A stretch of 64,000 nucleotides of DNA from JACWAE01 sp963847595 (GCA_963847595.1 CAWKAJ010000002.1:1426001-1490000), one strand, 5' to 3'. Positions 27,051-35,527 are shown, numbered from the stretch's first letter. Notes: generated from the sequence alone by a model not told the origin. Translations and numbers: made by a program.

Positions 27051-28004
27051 ATGGCAGACAATGTAGCACGACTCAGATTGCTCGGGTTGCCTGTATTTTC
27101 GCGCAGCAGAGAGCTTGCAGAACTGATGCACGTGGATCCAGCTTTGCTCGTCGCTATAAGCAGAAAATCTCGCAGATTCTACAGAATATACACGATCCCT
27201 AAGAATAGTGGGGGCAAACGTGAAATTAGACAGCCCAATAAGACAGTAAAGGCTATCCAGGCGTGGATATTAAGAAGCATCCTAGATAAATTGGAGTCAT
27301 CCCCTTACGCTACAGCTTATGTGAGGCGAAAGGGTCTCTCAGATAACGTCTTACCACATCGCTTTAACCGCTACTTTATCTGCATAGATTTGAAGGATTT
27401 TTTTCCATCAATTTCGTCAAGGCGAGTGGCAAAGGTCTTCTCGTTACTTGGCTATTCCAGATCAGCGGCTACTATTCTTAGCAGATTATGCACCTGCAAG
27501 GGAAATTTACCACAGGGAGCGGTTACATCCCCAGCGCTATCCAATCTTATAGCCAGCAAGCTTGACCGAAGGATTGCTGGCTATACTTCTAAACGAAATA
27601 TCGTTTATACCAGATATTCCGATGATATAACGCTGTCATCAAATAATCGTAGAGAACTGATAAAGTCGCTACCAGTGATACTGAATATCATCAAAACAGA
27701 GCATTTCAAACCAAATTTGGATAAATTGAGAGTCTTGGGGCCACGTAGAAGATGTTATATAACAGGTTTGGTAAAGAATAGTCAGGAAGCCAAGTTTGGA
27801 ATAGGAAAGTGGAAGAAGTCAAGAATGAGAGCGGTTATGCATCACCACGTTTTCAATTTGAAGACTGATGTAAAGTACACTAGCGAAACGTCTATACTTG
27901 GTTGGCTGAACTACGTTGAACATATTGACCGGGACTCTTACGCTCAAATGAACCGGTATTGGAACCGACTGAGGGAAAAGTCGAAGCCTTCACTCGAAAA
28001 GTGA
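27051..28004 (+). CDS. ret: Retron reverse transcriptase
   Basis: The product (317 aa) has all core RT motifs: TIPKNSGGKREIRQPN (residues 48-63), the retron X-region motif NVLPH (99-103, a variant of NAxxH), DLKDFFPSI (113-121), LPQGAVTSPALSNL (153-166), catalytic YSDD (189-192), and ITG (237-239), a variant of the retron VTG motif that recognises the msr. Length is typical for retron RTs, and no maturase or endonuclease domain is attached, which argues against a group II intron. It would reverse-transcribe the adjacent ncRNA into msDNA. AAGAG directly precedes the ATG; the ribosome site is weak. Confidence 0.95.
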   Translation: MADNVARLRLLGLPVFSRSRELAELMHVDPALLVAISRKSRRFYRIYTIPKNSGGKREIRQPNKTVKAIQAWILRSILDKLESSPYATAYVRRKGLSDNVLPHRFNRYFICIDLKDFFPSISSRRVAKVFSLLGYSRSAATILSRLCTCKGNLPQGAVTSPALSNLIASKLDRRIAGYTSKRNIVYTRYSDDITLSSNNRRELIKSLPVILNIIKTEHFKPNLDKLRVLGPRRRCYITGLVKNSQEAKFGIGKWKKSRMRAVMHHHVFNLKTDVKYTSETSILGWLNYVEHIDRDSYAQMNRYWNRLREKSKPSLEK

Positions 28005-28282
28005 ATGCTCAGCAATGGAATAATAGGCGAATATTAACCATCGTCCCTCCATTGAAATCAACACACCACCCACAGCCACATGTTGTTATGAAGCATAGAT
28101 TTAAGCATTGGAGAGGCATATGATATAAATTTTGGCATAATAATTTGCTAACAATTTGCTAACAGATGAGAAAACAAGTGACAATATAGGGCGTTGTTTT
28201 ACGTATAAATGAGGAAAACAGGCGCTGCAAGAAAAACATAGTTTGGAACGTGACGGGACACAAAAAGAGATGAAGCGGTAGA
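28005..28282. other. AT-rich tail of the retron module
   Basis: There is no gene. AATTTGCTAAC is repeated directly twice (28142-28163), which looks like recombinase arm-site DNA near an attachment site. No integrase gene or remnant is visible. Confidence 0.4.
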
Positions 28283-28316
28283 CTCATAACCCGAAGGCCG
28301 TTGGTTCGAAGCTACC
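28283..28316 (+). repeat. tRNA-fMet fragment, copy 4 (decayed right att)
   Basis: CTCATAACCCGAAGGCCGTT and GGTTCGAA match the tRNA exactly, then a roughly 10-base deletion joins to GCTACC. The left flank GCGGTAGA is shared with copy 3. No terminator follows. It marks the far end of the tRNA-anchored island. Confidence 0.8.
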
Positions 28317-28329
28317 CCACACTCCAAAT

Positions 28330-28908
28330 TCATGTCAAACTGGAAGCCATTACCCGCCTGACCTGCCGGTTCACGCCGCTGATATTCATGCGGAAAGTCA
28401 GCAGCTTCCGGCTCACGCCATAGGTTTCGCAGGCTTCGTTATCGTCCATCCCGGTTCGCTTTATCGTAAGCAGGGCCTCTCTAGGCAATAGCAGGGCGTT
28501 GGCCAGGCATGATGCTTCCTCTTCCTGGGTCTGGTCATAAGTCCTCAGCATAATCTGGCCGTTTTGCGACAGGAATATCTTGCCCGGCTCGTGGCCGATG
28601 AGAATGTGCGACAGCTCATGCATGATATCGCTGGACTGCCGGGCCTGGGAATGAGACGAGTTGTAAATTACCGCATCGACTCCGGCAAAAGATACTGTAA
28701 CCGCCGACCAGGAATTTCTTTCCGTTCTGAGCAGCACTGCGCGTGCCTGCGGCGAAAGCCCCCGGATATCTATGGGTTTCCAGAGCAGGACACCGAGCTG
28801 TTTAGCCAGAGCCTCCGCAGGCAGAGGATTTGCCTTGGCTAATCCCAGTTCCCTGCGTATCTGCAGGGATACGTTTTCACACCAGGTCTTGAAGCCTCTT
28901 TCCAACAT
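28330..28908 (-). CDS. ImmA/IrrE family metallopeptidase
   Basis: The product (192 aa) has the zinc motif HELSHILIGHE (residues 97-107) after a region typical of ImmA/IrrE proteins (YNSSHSQARQSSDIM), and then LPREALLT. ImmA-type peptidases cleave XRE repressors and control mobile elements or stress responses. It lies 12 bases after the XRE gene on the same strand, so the two form one unit. It starts right beside the right-hand att-like copy 4. Confidence 0.9.
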   Translation of the reverse strand: MLERGFKTWCENVSLQIRRELGLAKANPLPAEALAKQLGVLLWKPIDIRGLSPQARAVLLRTERNSWSAVTVSFAGVDAVIYNSSHSQARQSSDIMHELSHILIGHEPGKIFLSQNGQIMLRTYDQTQEEEASCLANALLLPREALLTIKRTGMDDNEACETYGVSRKLLTFRMNISGVNRQVRRVMASSLT

Positions 28909-28920
28909 TTCAACTTCTCA

Positions 28921-29274
28921 CTACTTCCCGCGGCTCTCTGAAATCATGCGCTGCGCCGCCAGTATCATCTCCGCCAGCGCCCGGGCAGCTTCGGGACTTT
29001 GAGTCTTGTCTGCCCGCAAATGTGCGGAAACGATTCTATCCTGTGAGGAGGCCGCGCCAGCAGCCGCGCCCTTGACGCCCAGCACCTCGCCGGCATCTAT
29101 CTTCAGCCACCGACATACCTTGGAGAAGGTCTCCAGGTCAGGAAGTTTGCCATTCTCCACCCTCGATAGCGTTGCCGGACTGATTCCTATCTCGCGAGCA
29201 ACTTCCCGGATGCCTCCGTTGCCTCTCCTCTCTCTCAGGAGCTGTCCTATATTGCTCAGCGTCACTTTTGCCAC
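28921..29274 (-). CDS. XRE family helix-turn-helix regulator
   Basis: The product (117 aa) has an N-terminal HTH: IREVAREIGISPATLSRVENG matches the XRE consensus. A C-terminal helical region (ALAEMILAAQRMISESRG) follows. The start is a GTG at 29274 with a perfect AGGAGGT 5 bases upstream. Paired with the ImmA-like peptidase, it is probably the repressor that the peptidase inactivates, as in ICEBs1 ImmR/ImmA. The targets may include its own promoter. Confidence 0.92.
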   Translation of the reverse strand: MAKVTLSNIGQLLRERRGNGGIREVAREIGISPATLSRVENGKLPDLETFSKVCRWLKIDAGEVLGVKGAAAGAASSQDRIVSAHLRADKTQSPEAARALAEMILAAQRMISESRGK

Positions 29275-29400
29275 CGCACACCTCCTGTCTAATATCCGAG
29301 AAAATGCTTCACGACGGAAACAGTCTGCTTGCGGCGCATTGTATCACATCTGAAACAATATTTCAATACCAAAACATAAGATTGTTTAGCAATCCTATCT

Positions 29401-29494
29401 TCAACCCCCTATGTCCCCCAATCTTGGGGGACTTTGAAGTTGGGGGATACCCCCAAATCCCCCGTCAAAGGGGCTTTGCCCCTCTGCACTCCCC
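29401..29494 (-). repeat. Three-hairpin repeat (R3)
   Basis: Full-length minus-strand copy with hairpins GGGGCAAAGCCCC, GGGGGTATCCCCC and CCCCCAAGATTGGGGG, ending AGGGGGTTGA. It points at the XRE gene, 126 bases from its start. The 730-bp gene-free stretch 29275-30010 consists of this copy and the three repeat families that follow it. Confidence 0.85.
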
Positions 29495-29588
29495 TATTAC
29501 CAGTGGGTAGGTCGGAGCAGATGCTCCAGGGTAACCTGAAAAGGGGGATTAGGCGCTCCTACATGTATCACCCAAATAGCCTTTCACC

Positions 29589-29668
29589 GTTCGCCCTGAG
29601 CCTGTCGAAGGGCCCATTCATGCTTCGACAAGCCTGTCCTGAGCTTGACGAAGGGCTCACCACGAACG
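29589..29668. repeat. CCTGAGC-TGTCGAAGG repeat, two units
   Basis: GTTCGCCCTGAGCCTGTCGA and a diverged inverted/direct partner around TTCGACAAGC and GTCCTGAGCTTGACGAAGG. The same core occurs as a 23-base insertion inside repeat R4 at 35455-35477. Confidence 0.6.
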
Positions 29669-29681
29669 AGGGATTCATAAT

Positions 29682-29713
29682 TGGTGGGACAGACGCCCTC
29701 GTCTGTCCCACCA
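29682..29713. repeat. Perfect 14-bp-arm palindrome
   Basis: TGGTGGGACAGACG pairs with CGTCTGTCCCACCA around a 4-base loop. It is isolated from genes and resembles the palindromic repeats elsewhere but lacks the GTAGGGGC ends. Confidence 0.65.
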
Positions 29714-29760
29714 TGCCCACCACACCACGCCCTCCCCGAAAACAAGAGCTTAGGCCTAAA

Positions 29761-29858
29761 TGTCATTCTGAGCTTTAGCGAAGAATCTCAGTACTTACCC
29801 TCAGCTATCATCAGAGATTCTTCGGTCGTCCGCCAAAGGCGGACTCCTCAGAATGACA
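29761..29858. repeat. MITE-like element A, copy 2 (inverted)
   Basis: The 98-bp element has the same perfect 12-bp ends TGTCATTCTGAG/CTCAGAATGACA as 4257-4360 but in opposite orientation; the internal CGGTCGTCCGCC segment also matches after reversal. Confidence 0.7.
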
Positions 29859-30010
29859 CTATATTTTCGTGCTTCGTGGTGAGCATTTCTTCTAATCGTT
29901 CTTAAACAAGTTTATAATCAAATGTGCTGGTATCAAATGATAGATATCCGGTTTTCACAACAATATTCCACCATGAATGCGTCATTTGGATTCAGGAAGG
30001 AGCCTGGAAA

Positions 30011-31153
30011 ATGATCGCTAAACGAGCGAAACAGGTCACTCCCTTTCTCGCCATGGATGTGCTGGAACAGGCTCAGGTCATGGAGCTTGCGGGCACCGAT
30101 ATAGTCCATCTGGAGGTCGGTGAGCCGGATTTCGACACGCCCGAATGCGTCAAAGAAGCTGTACGAAAAGCTCTTGATCAAGGAGAAACTCATTATACTC
30201 ACAGTCTCGGCAAATTAGAGCTTAGAGAAGCTATCTGCAGACACTACTTTGAGAAATACGGCGTATCTATATCTCCAGACCAGATTGTAGTGACTTCCGG
30301 AACTTCACCCGCCATGCTTCTTACATTTGCGGCGATACTCGACCGCAACGATGAGGCAATCATTTCCGACCCCCATTATTCATGCTATCCGAATTTCATA
30401 AGGTTCCTGGACGGAGTTCCGGTCACTGTGCCTGTTAATGAAGAGGACGGTTTTCAATTCAGGCTTGAGGCAATTAAAAGCAAAATCACCAGAAAGACAA
30501 AGGCCATAGTTATCAACTCGCCTTCGAACCCGACCGGGAACCTTCTTTCCGAACAGCTCATGAGGTCCATCGCTGAGCTACCCCAGTACATAGTCTCCGA
30601 TGAGATTTATCACGGCCTCGTCTATGAAGGCGTAGAGCATTCCATGCTGGAGTTCACGGACAATACTTTTATTTTGAACGGTTTCTCCAAGCTGTATGCC
30701 ATGACTGGCTTAAGGCTGGGCTACTTGATTGCGCCCAAACCGTTCATCCGACCCATCCAGAGCCTTCAGCAGAACCTCTACATTTCTGCTAATTCCATTA
30801 TACAAATGGCAGGCATCGCTGCTTTGGAGCAAGCAGGAGAAGATGTGGCACGCATGAAGAATATCTATAATGAGCGAAGAAAGTATATGGTCAAGCGCCT
30901 TAGAGAGATAGGCTTCGGTATCACCATTGAACCTACGGGCGCCTTTTATGTATTCGCAAACGCCAAACATCTATCGAAAGACTCATACAAACTGGCCTTT
31001 GATATTCTGGAGAAAGCCCATGTGGGGGTTACGCCCGGGATTGATTTCGGCAGTAACGGAGAGGGTTATCTCAGGTTTTCCTACGCAAACTCAATAGATA
31101 ACATAGGCGAAGGTTTGAACAGGATAGAGAGCTATATTCGTAACAAGCGCTAG
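30011..31153 (+). CDS. Class I/II pyridoxal-phosphate aminotransferase
   Basis: The product (380 aa) is a fold-type I aminotransferase of the AspC/AlaT group. It has VGEPDFDTPECV near the N-terminus, VTSGTSPAML, INSPSNPTG, VSDEIYHGLVY, and the PLP-lysine motif NGFSKLYAMTGLRLGY. It swaps an amino group between an amino acid and 2-oxoacid; substrate preference cannot be read. The ATG at 30011 has AAGGAG 8 bases upstream; the frame extends to 29924 without such a site. TATAAT at 29913-29918 may be its promoter. Confidence 0.94.
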   Translation: MIAKRAKQVTPFLAMDVLEQAQVMELAGTDIVHLEVGEPDFDTPECVKEAVRKALDQGETHYTHSLGKLELREAICRHYFEKYGVSISPDQIVVTSGTSPAMLLTFAAILDRNDEAIISDPHYSCYPNFIRFLDGVPVTVPVNEEDGFQFRLEAIKSKITRKTKAIVINSPSNPTGNLLSEQLMRSIAELPQYIVSDEIYHGLVYEGVEHSMLEFTDNTFILNGFSKLYAMTGLRLGYLIAPKPFIRPIQSLQQNLYISANSIIQMAGIAALEQAGEDVARMKNIYNERRKYMVKRLREIGFGITIEPTGAFYVFANAKHLSKDSYKLAFDILEKAHVGVTPGIDFGSNGEGYLRFSYANSIDNIGEGLNRIESYIRNKR

Positions 31154-31224
31154 GTCTGTACAACCCCCGATTTCAGCTTCAGAATGGGCTGGACACAGGG
31201 CTGGACAGAGATATACCCCGTAGT

Positions 31225-33690
31225 TTAGGTCACAAGCCGCACTGTCGCTATGCTGCCGGGCATCACCAGGCGGGCGGTCTGTCCCTGAACCTCCAACGGT
31301 CCGAGGTCGCGCTCGCGGGTATCACAGAGGAAGGCTGCTTTCAGATAACGGTCGCGTATCGTTATGTTAACAGGGGAGCCGAACCAGGTGAGCGTAGATA
31401 GCCGGACGATAAGCCCTTCGCCGCGCGACGCAGGCTTCACCGCAGTAACCACAACCTCAGGCCGGTCGGTCGTCACCGCAGCCGCAGCAAGCGCGCTCAA
31501 CTCGGCGCGGCCTGTCGTGTCCCAGGGATTGTCCGCAATACTGCGGGCAACCTGCGGGATGCCGTTCTCGCGCCAATCGCCGGCGGGTGTGAACAATATA
31601 GCGTAGTCAAAGGCATGGCTGACCCGCTCGTGACCTTGCGCCGGCAGTCCCAGGAGCGGAAACAAGCCGAATGCCCGCTCACAGGTAGCATTACGCAGCG
31701 CTATCGCCTCCAGCCGTCCATCACGCCGATAGGATGCTGCCCCAGGCATGCCCAGGCACAGCGCCACGCCCCTGCCATTGGCATCATCCTGAAGATGCAT
31801 GAAGTGTTGCAGCGGCCAGAACGTCGGCTTGTAAATCCTCAGCGGAGGCCGGACCACGGGGCCCCCGACTGCATCCATGACCAGCCGGCTGGCCGATACG
31901 TCGGTTGCGAACCGTACGGTCACGGTGCAGCGCTCGGCAGCCAGACCCTCAACGCGGCAGCGAATTACAGGCGAGTCACTGCGAAGCCACAGCAGGCGCT
32001 GCATAGTCTGCCCGTCCAGCTCGGCGGCGCAGGACACCTCCAGGCCTCCCTCCAGTTCGCGGACCCTGAGCTGGGCCGGATGCTGGCTCGCCCGATGCAG
32101 CTCTTTGAACCTACCTCCCCAGAATTCGTGCCCCATCCTCCACAATCCGCCCAGGTCGTAGTAACTGACGAGGTCGTTGGATACGTCTTTCAGCAGCGGC
32201 GTCTGCGTGACCGGATTCCGGGCGCGTACGATCGCGCCCCCGGCATCCTCAGACAGCTCGATGACATAATGTGGTGTTTGCACCTCGACCGTCCCATCCC
32301 GCTTGCGCCACTCAGGCATCGCCGCCGGCTTGACTGCAGCACGTCGCAGCTTCACCACTGCAGGAGTCTGTGAAAAACGGCTGATGGCTGCGCTTGCGTC
32401 TGCGGCTGCCTTATCCAGCCACGGCTCCTGTTCGCTCTCCACTACCCGGTCAGGCGAGGTGCCCGTGATGAAGTCGTGATGATTAGAAACAGCGGCGTAC
32501 CACCAGGCATCCTCGAGAGACTTCGCCACAGCCTGCCCTGCTCCTTCGTTCTCCGGCAGCAGAGCGAGCCTCTCGGCGAGAAGCAGAGACTCCACCAGGT
32601 CATGGCCTTTCTTCTTCAGCGTGGGACGCGAGGTATAAAAGCCCGTCCAGTACGGGTTGGGATCGAGCTCCAGGACCGGCAAAACGTCACGGTGGCAATC
32701 GACCAGGGATAGGTAGTCATCGAGCCCGGCGTTGACAGCCCACAGCCCGCTCTTAGCATAATGCAGGCGGTTGTAGCGGTCCAGCAAAGCCACGAGGTCC
32801 GGCAGGGGGCCAACGAAATCACCGCCCATGGGACAGAACAGATAGGGCGTGGGGCTATAGGGTGTGAGCTGCTTAGCGAAGCGCTCGATTTTGTGTCTCA
32901 CATTCCAATCGGAGCGGTCGCCAACAGCGGCCGGGAAGACATATACACGCGTGATCCCCCGGTGAGCAATCAGGTCGCCCTGACCGTAGGTGAATGCATT
33001 CCAATGACACAACACCTCGGCGCCATCCGGGCCGCGCCAGATGAAGTCGAGCGTACGTTTCTCTTTCATCAATAGGGCTGCGCTGGAGCCGGGCCGGGGG
33101 AACCGCCTCAGTATCTCGTGGTAGGAGCTGGGCGACATCATCCCATCGATACGGGTGACAGCGGTCATGCTGAAGCCAGCGGCTTTGAGCAGCGACGGCA
33201 GGGCGGGAGAGTGTCCGAAGCTGTCCGGAAAGTACGCAAGCAGGGGCTCCTGCGTCATGCCGTTTGCACGTAGCCACTCCTGGCCGATTAAAAAGTCGCG
33301 CAGGAGCGACTCCGTATCAGGGACCGTTGTGTCGGCGGCAGTCACCCCGCTGTTGGCGAGACGCAGACGGCCCTCGTTGACCAGCTTTCGCACATTTTCG
33401 CGCTGCTCCGGCCTGTGCTCCCAGAACATGCGCAGGAAGAAGATGCACTCAGCCGAGTAGATGCGACGCGGCTCGCGCAGCAGCTCGCCGACAGCATCAT
33501 CCAGATTTTGACGGACGTAGCGCTGGAAGTACTCATCGGACGTACGAATCCAGCTCGGGTCCCAGTGGCTGGATTCCGCGAAGACGATCACCTTCCTGGC
33601 ATCGTCGGGGATGCCCAGGCGGCGGCGAATAGCGTTCTCACGGTCTTGCGAAGGACGCTGGGAATTTGAAGTTTTCTTAATCTCTGTCAT
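31225..33690 (-). CDS. Glycoside hydrolase family 38-like alpha-mannosidase
   Basis: The product (821 aa) has the GH38 N-terminal barrel: SSHWDPSW (residues 40-47) corresponds to the metal-binding HxD. YSAECIFFLRMFWEHRPEQ and YFPDSFGHSPALPSLLKAAGF follow, the latter holding the nucleophile Asp. HHDFITGTSPDRV marks the central helical domain, and the rest is the C-terminal beta-sandwich. It would hydrolyse alpha-mannosides or related glycans, probably in the cytoplasm since no signal peptide is visible. No good ribosome site precedes the ATG. No sugar transport genes are adjacent, so it stands alone. Confidence 0.88.
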   Translation of the reverse strand: MTEIKKTSNSQRPSQDRENAIRRRLGIPDDARKVIVFAESSHWDPSWIRTSDEYFQRYVRQNLDDAVGELLREPRRIYSAECIFFLRMFWEHRPEQRENVRKLVNEGRLRLANSGVTAADTTVPDTESLLRDFLIGQEWLRANGMTQEPLLAYFPDSFGHSPALPSLLKAAGFSMTAVTRIDGMMSPSSYHEILRRFPRPGSSAALLMKEKRTLDFIWRGPDGAEVLCHWNAFTYGQGDLIAHRGITRVYVFPAAVGDRSDWNVRHKIERFAKQLTPYSPTPYLFCPMGGDFVGPLPDLVALLDRYNRLHYAKSGLWAVNAGLDDYLSLVDCHRDVLPVLELDPNPYWTGFYTSRPTLKKKGHDLVESLLLAERLALLPENEGAGQAVAKSLEDAWWYAAVSNHHDFITGTSPDRVVESEQEPWLDKAAADASAAISRFSQTPAVVKLRRAAVKPAAMPEWRKRDGTVEVQTPHYVIELSEDAGGAIVRARNPVTQTPLLKDVSNDLVSYYDLGGLWRMGHEFWGGRFKELHRASQHPAQLRVRELEGGLEVSCAAELDGQTMQRLLWLRSDSPVIRCRVEGLAAERCTVTVRFATDVSASRLVMDAVGGPVVRPPLRIYKPTFWPLQHFMHLQDDANGRGVALCLGMPGAASYRRDGRLEAIALRNATCERAFGLFPLLGLPAQGHERVSHAFDYAILFTPAGDWRENGIPQVARSIADNPWDTTGRAELSALAAAAVTTDRPEVVVTAVKPASRGEGLIVRLSTLTWFGSPVNITIRDRYLKAAFLCDTRERDLGPLEVQGQTARLVMPGSIATVRLVT

Positions 33691-34017
33691 CAGCAGCGCC
33701 GGGCCTGCAAATCTAACGTCGGCCCGAATTCTCGAATTTCAGCGACTTTACCGCGGCGTGTCGCCGAAACAAAATTGGGCTCAATGTGTTGAATTATACC
33801 TGACAAACGCAGCGCTCCGCAAGGGCCTGGCTTGAGGAGGCATGACTTTTTACCTATTCCTCGTAGTACTACGTGGTGATTGTTCGAATAGTATTCAGTT
33901 GCTACGATTGCTACCGATGTGTATCGCACTGCTCCCCAAAAGCGCGAATCGGTAATCATTAATCGCATTAGCGCTTAGAAATATCGCGGAGCAACCAGCC
34001 GCTAAGGAGAGATAAAG
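33691..34017. other. Gene-free stretch before the archaellin gene
   Basis: 327 bases with no frame I would call and no family repeat. CGTAGTACTACG near 33872 is a 12-base palindrome that could be a regulator site. No confident promoter hexamers were found. Confidence 0.35.
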
Positions 34018-34608
34018 ATGTTGAGAAGAGTGTTAAGGACGCTGCACCGGGATGAGAGGGGCATCACCGGCCTGGAGACAGCAATCATTCTGATTGCCTT
34101 CGTGGTCGTGGCCTCGGTGTTCGCCTACTCGGTGCTGTCCGCAGGCATATTCTCATCCCAGCAAGGCCAGCAGGCCATCTACGCGGGGCTAGCAGAGACC
34201 AGGGCGACCATGGAGCTCAAGGGTGACGTGTACGCCTATGGCAACACGACCACCGGGAATGTGACAGCGGTGACGGTCACCCTGACCAACACTATGGGCG
34301 GGCAGGCCATTGACCTGACGCCAAACCCTACTGGGAATAGCACTCATGCTACTATAATAAGCTACACAGATGCAAACCAGCATGTTTCCGACCTGCCCTG
34401 GACAGCCTCCTGGATAGGCAAGAACAATGGCGATTACTCTCTCGACCAGGATGAGCAGGCTGTGATCAGAATCAACCTGTCAGGACTGAACCCCAGCCCT
34501 GCCACCTACGACGAATTCACCATTGAGATAAAGCCTATAGTTGGCGCACCATTGATCATAGATCGTACACTTCCTGCCAAGATCGACGCTGTGATGGACC
34601 TTCATTAG
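34018..34608 (+). CDS. Archaellin/type IV pilin N-terminal domain protein
   Basis: The product (196 aa) begins with a short basic leader ending DERG, then ITGLETAIILIAFVVVASVF, the class III signal peptide and hydrophobic helix of archaeal flagellins. An archaellin-type beta domain with many Asn/Thr follows (VTAVTVTLTNTMGGQ, AVIRINLSGL). It should be cut by a prepilin peptidase after the Gly and assembled into a surface filament. TAAGGAGAG precedes the ATG, and a terminator follows, so it is a single-gene unit. No arl motor or peptidase genes are in the window. An archaellum has been described in Chloroflexota, as I recall. Confidence 0.88.
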   Translation: MLRRVLRTLHRDERGITGLETAIILIAFVVVASVFAYSVLSAGIFSSQQGQQAIYAGLAETRATMELKGDVYAYGNTTTGNVTAVTVTLTNTMGGQAIDLTPNPTGNSTHATIISYTDANQHVSDLPWTASWIGKNNGDYSLDQDEQAVIRINLSGLNPSPATYDEFTIEIKPIVGAPLIIDRTLPAKIDAVMDLH

Positions 34609-34632
34609 CCATACAGTCCGTGAAGCTGGAAG

Positions 34633-34673
34633 GGGTTGCTGAGAGGGCGACGTCTCGGCCTTCTCAGCAACCC
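34633..34673 (+). terminator. Hairpin after the archaellin gene
   Basis: GGGTTGCTGAGA pairs over 12 bp with TCTCAGCAACCC around a 17-base loop, 25 bases after the stop. The following TAATTAA is only weakly T-rich. Confidence 0.6.
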
Positions 34674-34701
34674 TAATTAATGCCCTGTTTTGGGGGGGCT
34701 A

Positions 34702-35307
34702 TCACGCCTTAATGAGTTCTTCCTTGACCACCGCCTCCAGCACTTCGTAGGGCTGGGCTCCTACAACCATCTTGTTACCTATGAGGAAAGTGGGCACCCC
34801 GTCAATGCCGTATTGGCGCACTTCACGCAGATACTGTCCTAGCTTCACGTCAGCCTTCCCACTTTTCAGATATGCTTCCAGTTCTTTCAGGTCAAGGCCT
34901 GCCTTAGCTGCGATGGAGAAAAGCTGTTTCCTATCGCCGATGTCCTTGCCCCGCTGCCAGTACGCCTCGAAAACCGCTTGGTGATATTCCTTGAACCGGC
35001 CTTTTTCCTTGGCGAATTCCGCAACCTGTAAGGCCAGATGAGTATTTGATATCCTGGCCTGTGGCTCAAGACGAAGTCCTGCCTTGTCGGCCAATTGCGC
35101 TATCCTGGAAAACATAGCTGCAGCCGTACCGTCGCCAAATCCCAGCGACTTTAAGTCACAGCCCTCGGGCGGGATTTCAGGATGAATTTCGAATCCTTTC
35201 CACTCCGTCTCGATTCCAAACTGCTTTTCCAGTCTGTCCGCTAGACTCTTCCCAATAAAGCAAAACGGGCAAACATAGTCTGAATATACCACTATCTTCG
35301 GCTCCAT
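34702..35307 (-). CDS. DsbA family oxidoreductase (FrnE-like)
   Basis: The product (201 aa) has a thioredoxin fold with CPFC at residues 13-16 in VVYSDYVCPFCFIGKSLADR and the cis-Pro loop GVPTFLIG. The helical insertion with THLALQVAEFAKEKGR is typical of FrnE/2-hydroxychromene isomerase-like proteins. No signal peptide is present, so it acts in the cytoplasm, in thiol-disulfide exchange or isomerisation. GGAGGT lies 7 bases before the ATG. Confidence 0.93.
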   Translation of the reverse strand: MEPKIVVYSDYVCPFCFIGKSLADRLEKQFGIETEWKGFEIHPEIPPEGCDLKSLGFGDGTAAAMFSRIAQLADKAGLRLEPQARISNTHLALQVAEFAKEKGRFKEYHQAVFEAYWQRGKDIGDRKQLFSIAAKAGLDLKELEAYLKSGKADVKLGQYLREVRQYGIDGVPTFLIGNKMVVGAQPYEVLEAVVKEELIKA

Positions 35308-35410
35308 AGCTTCATACCTCCATCACCAATCTTTGCAAATTAATGATACCGTGCTCTGATTACTATTTATACGACAAAGGTCTCACCGCCCGCAAGAGCG
35401 TTTAGCAAAT

Positions 35411-35527
35411 GAGGAGTGCAGAGGGGCATAGCCCCTTTGCCAGGGGTTCGGGGGCCTGTCCTGAGCTTGTCGAAGGATGTCCCCCGTTTTTTTAAAGTCC
35501 CCCAAGACTGGGGGATTCAGGGGGTTC
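35411..35527 (+). repeat. Three-hairpin repeat with nested insertion (R4)
   Basis: A standard copy whose second hairpin loop (GGGGG-TGT-CCCCC elsewhere) is interrupted at 35455-35477 by 23 bases containing CTGTCCTGAGCTTGTCGA, the core of the repeat at 29589-29668. It points at the next gene (35640), 112 bases on. Confidence 0.85.

Noticed and set aside
27051..28004. Group II intron or DGR reverse transcriptase
   Set aside because: No maturase or HNH domain, no intron RNA domains, no variable/template repeats; the retron-type NVLPH and ITG motifs and adjacent a1/a2 RNA fit a retron.
31615..32373. 252-codon plus-strand open frame
   Set aside because: Antisense to the GH38 gene; low-complexity, no ribosome site, no recognisable motif.
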